A DNA stretch of 39,813 nucleotides from Acanthaster planci. Taxonomy: Eukaryota; Echinodermata; Asteroidea; Valvatida; Acanthasteridae. The DNA lies in assembly GCF_001949145.1 (NCBI RefSeq), contig NW_019091559.1:642799-682611 (forward strand), given 5' to 3'. How positions within the stretch are numbered: position 1 is the stretch's first letter; the number at the start of each line of letters is the position of its first letter. The translations under genes and the position numbers were made by a program. Shown here piece by piece: positions 1 through 12,100 of this stretch. The notes beneath the pieces are model-generated. The model was not told the DNA's origin and made no database searches. It saw only the letters and a list, made by a program, of their open reading frames with translations.

Positions 1-41
1 CGATTCGAAGACATGTTGCTAGCACCTATATGTACATGTAC

Positions 42-185
42 CTTTGCCTCTTGTCCTAGTTTCATATCTTCCACAGGTTTCTTCAACTCTTTAGCCATCT
101 GCATCTCCAGTATCCGTTGCTGCATCTTACGGTCTTTCTTGGCCCTCTTCTCAACTTTCTTTTCATTCTTCTGCCTTTCTTTCTC
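42..185 (-). CDS. BAZ2B: BAZ2 coding exon 19 (end of coil, just before DDT)
   Basis: Acceptor GGAATTCTACAG, donor GTACATGT; 144 bp, phase 0. It encodes 48 residues from EKERQKNEKKVEKRAKKDRK to QMAKELKKPVEDMKLGQEAK. In BAZ2 proteins the AKELKKPxEDM motif lies immediately before the DDT domain, so the next exon should lie beyond the low-coordinate edge of the window. The gene is therefore cut by the window, not truncated biologically. Confidence 0.93.
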
Positions 186-3100
186 CTGTAGAATTCCAAT
201 AGAACACAATTCAAGTTTAATGGTAAAACCTTACACAGGTTTTTTGTACACAAAGACGGAGTTTAATCAAGCATGTTTCTATGATCCGGGAATGGTCACC
301 ACTCCTTACCATGCAATGGTCACCACTCCTTACCATGTATCCTAATTATCCCTTGTTTTAACTAGAACAGCTTGGTAGCAGGGAAAACCTGTCTGGTAGA
401 TCCACACTAATGTACCATGAAAGCCTATTTAGGGTAAAACTGGCATACTTTTTCAGTAGAACCCCACTGTTTGAGCCAACAGAGCCACAAAGTAGAACAC
501 ATCACTTACCAGTAAATTTACATGTATGCACTAAACATAAAACAGCTGGAAATCAGCCACAAGCAATATACATGTACATTGAATAGTGTAATAGCTGGTA
601 AACTGTTGCTATTAATAAAAATGGTTATTTTTAATGTAGAGAGGATGTACATGAATATGTATGTGTACAACAGTCTCATGAAGCTGGTCAAAACCTTCTG
701 ATGTGTTGTATCAAGTGGGCAGAGTACCAGCTGTAGTGCTGCTGCTTTGTATGAAACTGTATGCTATGTTTTCAATGCTTATTCACTGCTTTTCAATGCT
801 TACTTGCTAGTTTTCAATGCTTTCTCGGTGGATTTCAATGCTTACACGCTGCTTTTCAGTGCTTCCACGTTGCTTTTCAGTGCTTCCACGTTGCTTTTCA
901 GTGCTTACTGACTTATTTCAATGCTTACATGTTGCTTTCCAGTGCTTACATGTTACTTTTCATTGCTTACTGACTTATTTCAATGCTTACATGTTGCTTT
1001 CCAGTGCTTACATGTTACTTTTCATTGCTTACTGACTTATTTCAATGCTTACATGTTGCTTTTCATTGCTTACTCACTTATTTCAATGCTTACATGCTGC
1101 TTTCCAATGCTTACTCGCTTGCTTTCAATGCTAACTTACTAGTAGAGAAATGTATGGAAAGGGAATGTTATCCTTTTAGTCCTGAACAGCAGTATGAAAA
1201 ACGTGTGGAATGCTGTTTGGAATTGACAAACAATGCATCCATACATGTAGGTGGAATGCTGTTTGGAACTGACAAACAATGCATCCATACATGTAGGTGG
1301 AATGCTGTTTGGAACTGACAAACAATGCATCCATACATGTAGGTGGAATGCTGTTTGGAATTGACAAACAATGCATCCATACATGTAGGTGGGATGGGTG
1401 TCGTCCTACCTCTTGTTTCTTTCGTGCTTCCAGAGCTCTGACTAACATCATATGCTGTTTTCTTCTCTCTCGTTCCTTTGGTGACATCAACATAAATTAA
1501 AGAGATTAATAAGAAAGTTGCAAATATTTTGAATGCAATAAGATTAAATCAGGTCAAGTTATGATTGACACCTATCCACAGCACTGTACACTCAATGTGC
1601 GCATGCAGAACAAATACATGTATAAAGTCACAAAGGTCATGCTATATGTGTCATCTGAAATTACCAATGGTGGCATTATTCAGAAGAAAAAAAATGAAAT
1701 ATTTATCAGATTTGCGGTTGAAATTATGAATCTATGTCAAAGCCATTCAAAATGTAAACTGTATTAAAATTCCTTGAGATCAATGTGTGTTGCCTTAATT
1801 TGGTGAGTTTGTGACAAAACATACTGGAGAAAGAGAACTTGCACCTTGAAGGAAGGTACTTTAATATGGATGTAAAATCTCAGCTTTATTAAAACAGACC
1901 ACGTTCTGGGAATTGATGTCCAAAGTATTTACTGGCAGTTCTCAAGCACATTTGAATAAATTAAGCTTTGCTTAAATTTCAGTCCTTTGTGGTACAACTT
2001 CCAACGATTCAGGTACTATTTTACTGATGTGAATGAGGAAACCACAATCTTAGACAATGACTATATCGTATCTTACCATAATTAGCATATGCTTGCGACG
2101 TTCTCGCTCCTAATATAAAAGCAAACATAAAATAGACCAAAAAACAATTTTTTAAAAAACAGCTCCTACTTTCGGAATGGAAAAAAAAACTGTTACAGAA
2201 ATGTTACAACAGCCATGATATTTTCAGTGAATCTGCAGTCAACAACTTTTTAGACATTTCAACCTTGAAAACATAAACAGAACAAGGTGTGAACTGGCCA
2301 TGCTTTTGTGCAGTGCAAGCAAGCAAAATCTGACAACATCCTGGACCAACATATAGAAAATATACTCTTCCACAAAAGGAGAGCAGAGTCACCAGTCATC
2401 AAGTAATAAATGTGTGCATGTTGGCAATGTATTCTTCATTTAGTTATTCAAAATTATTTCCATTTTCATTTCTTCTGACTCTACTCTTGTTTTGAGGAAG
2501 CAAACATTCACCGGACTTCTTACCTGATGTTTAAGCAGTACAGCATGCTGACGTCTCATTTCTCGTTCCTAGGACAACCAAAACCAATGACTAACATTAG
2601 GATTTGACACTAAATCTTCACACCTCAATGAAGGCTGTTGGACAAAAATGACTAAATGACAGTGACCACAGAGAGGTTTGTGCATTCTACTATCAGTATC
2701 AAATGATAGAAAGCTTTTACATGTATATAGGGCTAGGCATATTCGAACACAACTTCTCCTAAAAGAAAATGAATTTAGACTTAAATTTCTTATAAAAGTC
2801 ACTGTTTTTAGTCCATAAAACATACCAGTGCGAAAGCACAGAGTTGCACATCTTCTGGACTTGGTTGTTTTAAAAGTTTTGAAACAGACATAGGATTTTC
2901 CGAAAATTTATGCGTACTACTGCAAAACCTGATCCAAAATTTCACAGTTGCTAAGGGTTCTTAGAGACAACAACTCCAGACTTTTTACTCAAAGACAGCA
3001 TACACGGTAAACTACAGTAAAGAGATAAGGTAGACATGTACATGAAAGTCACCTTCCGATGACAAGATGTCACACTGTGATAAAGGCAATGACAGTGGCA

Positions 3101-6100
3101 TTTTGAATGGCTTTACAGTGGTTTTATGACTTTCATGAAGGTCTTATGATGCGTGTTCTTTGCAGGGATGGCTTATGTGATGTTAACATTGCACATCATA
3201 AGAGTGGAACCCCTTCTAAGTCACATGATCACTAGGGGTGTACATTGTTAATTTAAGATACATGTCGATGGAAAACAGTTTTCTTTTCAAAATTCCTGTC
3301 TCTATTGCCTGTGCAGGACTGGCATACCGGTACATAATGCCATAACTGAAAATGAAATTGCCTTGATTGCTGTCAATTCCTACTGATGTTTATACAAGCT
3401 GACCTACATCTACGAAAGTCAGTAATTTCTCATATTTCTTTCAAAGAAATAACTTTTAGAGCTTTGCTGTCAAAAAAAATGGGAAACTTTGGACCAGGTT
3501 TCAAAAGTACATGTAGGCATATATAGTGTGTTGCATATGATGTGAATCTGTTGAGTGTGAGTGGACAAAATATTGTTCATGAGATGGATATTTCCACTGA
3601 GAAACAACACATTTGTGTTCTTTATTCCTCATTTAATGAGAAACTAATTTAAAATCAAATAAACAGCCTTTTGGTTAGGACCCGGTTTTAATAAATCTAC
3701 AAAATGACCATGTCAATGTTAATGTTAGTATTAACCTCTGCAAACCGGTGAAAGGTAGAAAGGTAATTAGATTCATAGATGGGATGCAGATGACAGAAAA
3801 CATGAAAAGATTCTTTGGAAAGGTCAAAGGTCAAGCAAGCAAAGCCAGTGATGCTTAACACATAAAAAAGAAAACCAAAATTTGTAAAAGCCAAAATGAA
3901 AACATAAGCGGCATGTCTAACTATTACATCTCGTTTATGATCATGTGAATCTGATTGTGGCAGAGCAAGGAGCCACACTCTTAATACCAACGGTCTGTAA
4001 TGAAAACTGCAATTAAACTGCCCCAACATTTTATTAGTAGCAGCCTATATGGACAGATTGCCTGCAATAAGATTGGATTAAAGAAGAACTGACTTTAGGA
4101 TGACAGAAATTTCAAATGCTAGCCTATTACAAAATACTTCTTTAGAAGGATGTTTTTTGAGGACGGTCAAATATTTCATTGATGAGAAAAAATACAAAAC
4201 ACTGCAGACAGTCTTCCTAAAAAGGATCTTGGCCATTCACCAAAATAACCGTGCTGTAACTTTCAGATCTGTTTTATATTACTTTTGGGGAGCCTTTCCT
4301 TGTGTGAATTCATAATAATTTCAGCAATAACCTAAGAATGAATACACTTAAGATGTACTGAAAATGTATCCAAACTGAATTCCACCAATTACAGTTTACA
4401 CAATCAAAAGAAACAACCTGTAAGAAACTTAATATGAGGTAAATATTTCCTGATTTGTTCACAGCAAAATCACTCTCAAGAAACTGACTAACTAATGTTC
4501 CTTTTCAATAAAGAAGGTCATGCCGCAAAACATGAATCACATAAAAACTTTTACAAAGAAAAACAGAAGAAACACTGACACAAGATTTTGTTAATCAACA
4601 TACTAAGAAGTCCCAAACTATAAACTGAACCCATCAATCCCAAGACCATCACCATACCACAGAAAAACTGGACAACTGCCCAACAAATTGAGTCCCAAAA
4701 ACAGGGTGAAAAAAAATGTGAAATGAAATGTTGTGGGTGTGGTTGGAGAGTGAACAAACCTTGGCACGCTTGAAGGCTTCCATCATTTTGGACTGGATTT
4801 CAGCTTGTTTTCGTTTTTTACGATCCTGTGCATGCAAAACAGGAATCAGTCTCACAAATAATATACACCTGATATCCTTTAAACCTGCCTCAGCACTTCT
4901 ATGAAGCTAATTTCTCTTGATTTTGACAAGACAAACTCCAGGAATATACATGTACTGTACATGTAACATGGAATGTTTCTGCCTTGACAATGGGCTAAAA
5001 CAAACATAACTAATACATCTATTTCTTGATCTCTCTTAGAAGATGACAAAAATCTTCATACAAAATTTTAACCCCTGATTGGCAGGCTTATAGTAATTCC
5101 TTAACCCATCATGGACCAGTTAAGTGCAGCCTATCCATATCGAGTTGTAAACTTGCCTAAACCAGACCAGACCGGCATCCACAGATGACATCATATGCCA
5201 CCACAAGGTATGAAGTAAGCACTATTACCAGTGTCTTGCCTAGGGATATATGCCTTGTAACTCCTTAAGTGGGAATCAAAGCCCCTATTTCTTGAAGTCT
5301 TTATACCTGAATGACCATCTGATTCCTTTACTGGAAATCAGGAACTTGTTCCAAACTTTAATAGTAACATTGTCAGCCAACCTAATGGCATGCTTGTATT
5401 ACTTGTATAGCAAAATAAACTGCAGGTAAGAGAAAAAAATAGGGGAAAAGAACAACAGAGGACTGAATCCTGAGGAAGATCTGTCACAGAAATGGACAAG
5501 TCAAGACACAACACAATTGGCTGCAAAGAATGGAAGATAATGGAAAGAATACATGTAAAATGCTGCGGTGGCATTCCATTCATTTCTGAGTTGATAAACA
5601 TAAAACAAGCAATACACAAAAATGTATTGAAATGAAAGGTGGAGAGAAAAAAGGGTATGTTCCTATCACATTCAAGAATGTGAACCGTGTCATCTCTGGA
5701 GAAAATCCAAATATCAAATACCCAGTGTGTACTAAACTCTGACACACTACCTTATGATGATTAAACTTTGAATAGACTATTGGATGCCACCATCAGGTCA
5801 TGTGATATGAATTCAGAGTAACACTGTGTGTGGCATACTACACCTCTAAGTAAATGGTATAGACTATACCAAGACATCATTACTGTGGCACAACACTCTC
5901 ACATGCAATCTCAACCTTGAGACATCTGTACATTTAGGCAAATCATGATACCCTATTGTTGAAAAGGGCACATCCCACCTGTCCAGGTGTGTGGTGCCAC
6001 AGTGGTATTGCCAGGCCATAATCATGCTATAAGCTCTAACTTGCCACTTACAAATGACTGTACACTAGGTTTGTGCATAAGAGGACAATCCAATACTACC

Positions 6101-9100
6101 AATGCATGGCCCTTTGTGAAACACCAAGCATTCTGCATTTTCACTGCTGACAGCTAAGAGCAAACTTTTTTTTCAGATAAAACTAACCACAGTCTTCACA
6201 AGCCAGACAAAATGCAGTGTACACAGAAAACCTCACAAAATTCTGTCAGAGCTTGGTACAGACTCAGAATGTGAAAGGTGATACCCTTTTTCATGAGGAA
6301 AGTGAAAAGACGAGACACAAAACAACATCACAAGAAGCAAAGAAAAGAAACAACCAGCCCATTTATGTTTCCATGGTTACAGTTTTGTGTGTGACCACCT
6401 AGCTGTGCTTTACCACATGTTGTACACATGCCAACATTTAAAAAAGTATCACAATGTGTTTAGACTGCCACTGTTTTTACAAAACTTTCAAGACATTGAG
6501 ATTAAAACAGTTTTTTGTAATACTTTCATGGCATAGTAAGAGTCACTTAAATACTCAAATACCTCCCACATGAAGATGGAAGAGATACGTATCTAGAAAT
6601 CCTGTTGTTTGGGGAAAATATGCTGTCAACTGCTTTTAGAATATCAATTTTTTACAAATGTTTCTAAGAGATGTAAGATTTCAAAATGACATGATAAACC
6701 AATATGAATGTACCTACATGTATGAGTTTTTCTTAATTGGATCACCGTTTCCACACAAGACTGTATCAGTTTAAGTAGACTTTTCTAGTAAGGTGGAATG
6801 TTCAACCGAGTCATTTCATCTGCTGAGTAAATTCAAATCTCAGGATTGTGAAACCAAGAGGGGTAGTTGAAGGTGAGAACTGAGTACAAGAAAACAAGTC
6901 AGTCGTACCTGAAACAGAGATTGCTCTGTGGAAGCCTGCATCTGAAAAGATTCCAGGATTAATAATCATACAAATCATTTAAACCTCATGAACATATTGA
7001 TCATTCCTTCAATTCAGTACTGATCATTTAGAAGAACACTGCATTATGAGATGTTTGCCCAAAGAGTTGAACATGTGATTAGGCTGGATTGAACATCTAG
7101 ACATCATCTTTGCATCATCCTTGGTCACAAAAAGGTCTTTAAATTTCTTGATTAGTTTTTGACAGTTTTGGAATCTTTTTTAATTATTGATCGTGTCTCT
7201 GCTAATAAGGGGGATGTTTCTTTCTTTGTTCCTATGATGACAGACCTAGAACAGCGACATGAGCCAGTGGTTTCAGAAGACGAGGGAACGAATGACAAGA
7301 GACTGAAGAGAGGATGTATCAGCTGCAGACCAAGGAGGGCAGGAAAGAATGAAATAGATGGCAAAATGAGAGGACAGGACTTGGGAATGGACACGGAATA
7401 CTAGTCAGGGTACGTCGTGGGAAGGAAAAAATTGATAGAAACACACAAATTATGTCAGGTAAAGTTACACTAAACTGATAAAGTTTAAAAAGTTTGTGTA
7501 GGCATAAAATGTTAAGACTGGGTTTTGTTTATCTACAACTCACTGATTTATAATCCAAAGGACCTTTTTCAGGACAAAAAACTAACTTTGGTCATGCAAA
7601 AGCTAACTACTCTTGCATATCAAAATTGGGTTCTATCATCTCCAACTGAAGTAGAACATATGTAATACAAAACTGCTGCAAACTCCAATTGAAGTCAGCT
7701 TCGTTTTTGAAATACAACACAAGTTAATACTAGTGCTGTAAAAATCCATCCCAAAGTTGAAAATTGGTTGAGAAAGCTTTGTTTTTAAACTGCATTATTT
7801 ATGCATAATTTAAAATTGATGCAATGCAAGTCTATGAGGCCCTTTCAATGACAAAAAGACGAGGTATCACCATGACAAGTTACCTCAACCATTTGATGTG
7901 CACGCATCTCTCTCTCCATTCGTAGCTGCTCCATTCGAGACCGTTTCTGCTGCTGCTTCAGGAAAAGACGATGTTCTTTAGCACGTCGTTTTTCTTCTGC
8001 AGCTTGGAGAGCTGCCGAGTAGAATCATTGACATACAATTGTTACAGGATTTTTTTTTAAAGGGAAAGAGATGATGTACCAGTAGAACAATGTCCAATGA
8101 AATGTTCTGCTTGCACTTGCAATGTTGCCACACATGATGGATGCTTAAGACATTCTCTAATCACTTTCTGGTTTACTACCTGTGATTTATTCCACAGGTT
8201 AGCTGAACACCTACACAAACTGGGCAACATAAGCTGGTGCTCTATCTTGCTATTCTTAAGTCACTGTAAACATGTCACATGTACATTGCATAATCATGTT
8301 GCATGTCATTCAGTGAGGATTGCTGGATGAATTACAATGGAGTTTAACATAGGCGATGACTAGTTTGCCATACAATGGCTTCTGGTTGCTTGATAATAAC
8401 TATAATGACTATTAAGGCGGCACATATCATGTCAGCAGCACAGTTACACCAGGCACTATTACAATTATTACCCCCATTCATCAGGCCATAAGACCAATTC
8501 AAGCAGTCAATATCACTGCACATCCTGCTTCCACCCTTACAGGCACCCATTCATACTCTAAGGAGGGTGAGAGCCATGTGAAAGTAAAGTGACTTGTCCC
8601 AAATGGCAACATGAAACTGGCTGCTGGATTTGAACCCTGGACCCTATGATTGGGAGTCACAAACCCTACCTATGCCCACGCCATGCTTTTGGCAAGGGCT
8701 TGTTGTCAGTGAAGTTGAGCTAGCCTACCCTGCTGTCTCCTTACCCTTATAGCCAGATGTGGCTGCTGCTGGATTCAAACACTTGACCCTGTGATTGGTA
8801 TTCAAAAACCCTTCCCATCGTTATGCTATTCTTTTGGCAAGGAGTTATGTTGTCAGTGAAAAAGTTGAGCTGGCCTATTTTACTGTCTCATTGAATTTAT
8901 GGCCAGATATGCCTGCTTATGAATTTAAACCCCAGACCCTATGATTGGGAGTCATAAACCCTACTTAAAATGCGTATAACATGATATTGGCAAGGATAAA
9001 GTTGAGCTAGCCTACCTTGCTGTCTCCTCGCCTCCCTGGCCAGATGTGCTTGCTGCTGCCGTTCTAACTTGCGTCTCATCTTGGCCTCTTGAATTCTCCG

Positions 9101-12100
9101 CACCATCTCTGCTTTGTATCAGCGGACAAGGAGGAAGACACGTGCGGTCATAATCAGTTCAAGTCTAAATGGAAGTCTGAGTGTGTTATCAAGAATCCAG
9201 AATGTAGTTATTTAGGTGGTGCCCTCAAGAAAATTGTCCTGAGCATACTCAAAGAAGGCTTGGTGCCATTGTAATGTATGTGACACCTCTAATTACACGT
9301 TTTCAGGTATTGCAGCTAAAATTACAATTGGTACGTTCTGTTTTTCTTTTCTTAGCATCCACAGACATTCAAAAATTCAGGCAAACTTTTACTCATTACT
9401 TGCAGAATTTCAGATCCTTGCACTTGACTTATGAGTCGGTCCCTGAATTTTCCAAATGTATCAATCAATATCAGTCCATTTCAGACAGGAAATCAACTCT
9501 CCCCATTATCCAATGTTTGTACTGCCCCCAACCTTGGTGTTCAATCTTCTTGCGATGTTTGACTTCCGCAGCACGCCGAGCCAACTCCTGAGCGATGCGT
9601 TTCCTCTCAGCATTCTTGACAGGTCGACCTGGACGTGGCTTACGCCCCATCAGGATGTTGATGCGTTGTTGCAGTTCACTCTCGGTCAACTTCTCAAAGA
9701 TGATACCCTGCAGATGAGGAAGGGGAAAGATGGTTTCTATTAGGAGGGTGAAGGGAAGATTGGCAAATATCCAACCCTGGACTAGCGTTGTTCTTCATTA
9801 GTATTGGAGCATATTGCAACATACAGGTAACTATGATTGCCAATTTTTATTCATAACTTACGGCAAGTATCAAGTTCTGCTACATTAGTTTTAATGAAAC
9901 AGTTCAAAAAGGAATCATGCTTCTCATTGGACATTGAATGATCTAGTATGGCCAAGGTTAAGCAAGAACTCGTAATGCTAGAAACTTACCCCAACATTCT
10001 CATTGTCTGGTTTAGGATTCAGAAACTCTCCAATACGAATCTTGGCACTAAAGCTGAAATGTTCTCGACCAACATCCACAATGCCACGTCTCTGTATGTA
10101 CCTCATGACCTCGGGATAGGTGCGTAGTTTCTTACCACATGGACCATAGTACAGGACATCACCTTTGACCCGGTCACCAGGTCCTAATTGGCGTATGATG
10201 ACCTGACGACGCCATCCCCGGGATAGAGGTCTACGGACGGCTCTTTCATCAGTGACACGAAGACGTTTACGCTGAACAGCTGTGAACCAAAGAAAGCAAA
10301 TATCTATATGTAGGTCCTACACTTGCTATATCACATGGTCATGATTCCATGGTTGTTATGGCTATATCTAAAAATCTTAGCTGTGACTTACAGTAACACA
10401 CACACATCTATGGGAAAAAGCAATAGCCACTAGTCAATGACTTCCAAAGGACTGGCTATTATTACTATACACTTCAGCTATAGGAAGACCCTTCTTAGAG
10501 TCAGAGATGACATATGTAACTCATTCTTAACCAATCCAAATACCTAATCTACACGTATCAATGATGTTAAACTTTAGACCACTTTAAGCACTTTTAGCAG
10601 TCATCAATACAGACAAATTTTGAGCACATGTGCATCAAGATATTTGAAACAAAATGTAACAATATGATGTCTGATTGAATTTATCCATAATCCTTAGACA
10701 TATAAATAAATGGATAAGAAACAAAAACCCCTCCTATCCATCCGTCTTGCCCATTCCCCACCCCCAGACAGAGTAAGGGAGTTAAGAAATTAATTGCAAC
10801 AGGCAAAGTACAGGTAGAAAACTCCAAGACACAGTATCAACAGTGTATAAACAGCTATTGTAACAACCTGCCTCTAGACATGATAATGGCATTATTACTC
10901 ACAATCTGGGGAAATGTTTTATCAGCAATGATGAGAAGTCACTCTTGCTGTTTTAAAATCAGTGGCCTCACCTGACCTCTAAAAGGTTTCAAAACAATTA
11001 CTTTTCCAGTAATTCCAAATGTGTTTTCCAAAAGATCCAAAAAAGAAAGGCACTTGTGGGTGTGCATTGGGTAGAAAACTTTGCTACAATCTTTTTAGTA
11101 CAAGAAATACAATACTACTTTTTTAAGACTTTAAATACACTGTACTTTTTCAAATTCTTCACCCTTAAAGATTTATAGATGTATAATTTTCACATCAAAA
11201 AATCTCCGAAAATCACATAACTTTACAAAAACATGAACAGATACGTTGTCCAAGATTTTAAAGATTGTCCAAGAATCCAACAGCAAAACTACATCAAAGA
11301 CAATGTTAAGAGCTTACGCATGTATGCAGCAAACAAGTTACTGTCATGATCAGCTTTACGTTTCAGCAAGATGTTCATCGGCATGGGACTATTTTGTGAT
11401 TCTCTAGCCATGGTGCTTGCGTCAGTGTCTTCCGAGTTCTCCCTCTGAGTCTTCTCCAAATCATCATCATCATCATAATTGTCATCATCGGTGTCCAAAG
11501 CTGACCCAGAATCTGATGAAACTACAAGGATACATGTATTTAACAAAACAGAAAATTTTAGCGACCAATAATTCGCAGTTTTAAATTTTTTCTCTTGTTA
11601 GAAAATTTACAGCACTTTGAATCTTTTCAAACACGCAAATACTTTATCATTAAGAATATCTTATGAAATTTTAATTAATAAAATAATTTTATGGTATTTC
11701 AGTTTTAATGGCTTCTGGCCACTGCCCCCCCGAACAGATATGTCAACAAATGGGAAGAGCCAGCGACCTACACGTAGGGCTGGATAGCTCAGTTGGTAGA
11801 GCACTGGTACGGTATTCCAGAGGTCGCAGATTCAAATCCCGCTCCAGTCAATTTCTTTCTTCATCTTTATAATCATAAGTTTATTATGTCAGAATAAACA
11901 ATTGTGAGAAAATGATCAAAGCTAAAAAGTTAACCTTTTGGGAAATACATTCAATTAATCCAGTCAAGTTTGATAAAATTCAGGCCTTTCCAAGTGGCAA
12001 CCTTCAGAGACACATCATAATTCTTCCTTGTAATCTTAAAGAAAACCCTGCCAACCACTTAAACAATGCTGCTTGCTGTTTGCCTGGTGTAATTCATTTT

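Larger units (their letters stand above)
186..1409 (-). other. Intron between coding exons 18 and 19
   Basis: Holds the 23-bp duplicate, the TTCAATGCTTAC minisatellite and the 46-bp repeat, which together fill nearly half of it. Nothing coding is seen in the remainder. Confidence 0.85.

Noticed and set aside
1139-1493. Minus-strand ORFs with CQFQTAFH repeats
   Set aside because: Made by the 46-bp intronic repeat; only the first part of the 1176-1493 frame is genuine (exon 18).
5338-5745. 135-codon minus ORF
   Set aside because: Phe/Ser/Cys-rich translation of ordinary intron; no motifs and no conserved start context.
11778-11849. Functional tRNA gene
   Set aside because: T-stem mismatches, anticodon-stem mismatch, no T33 and no clear Pol III terminator.
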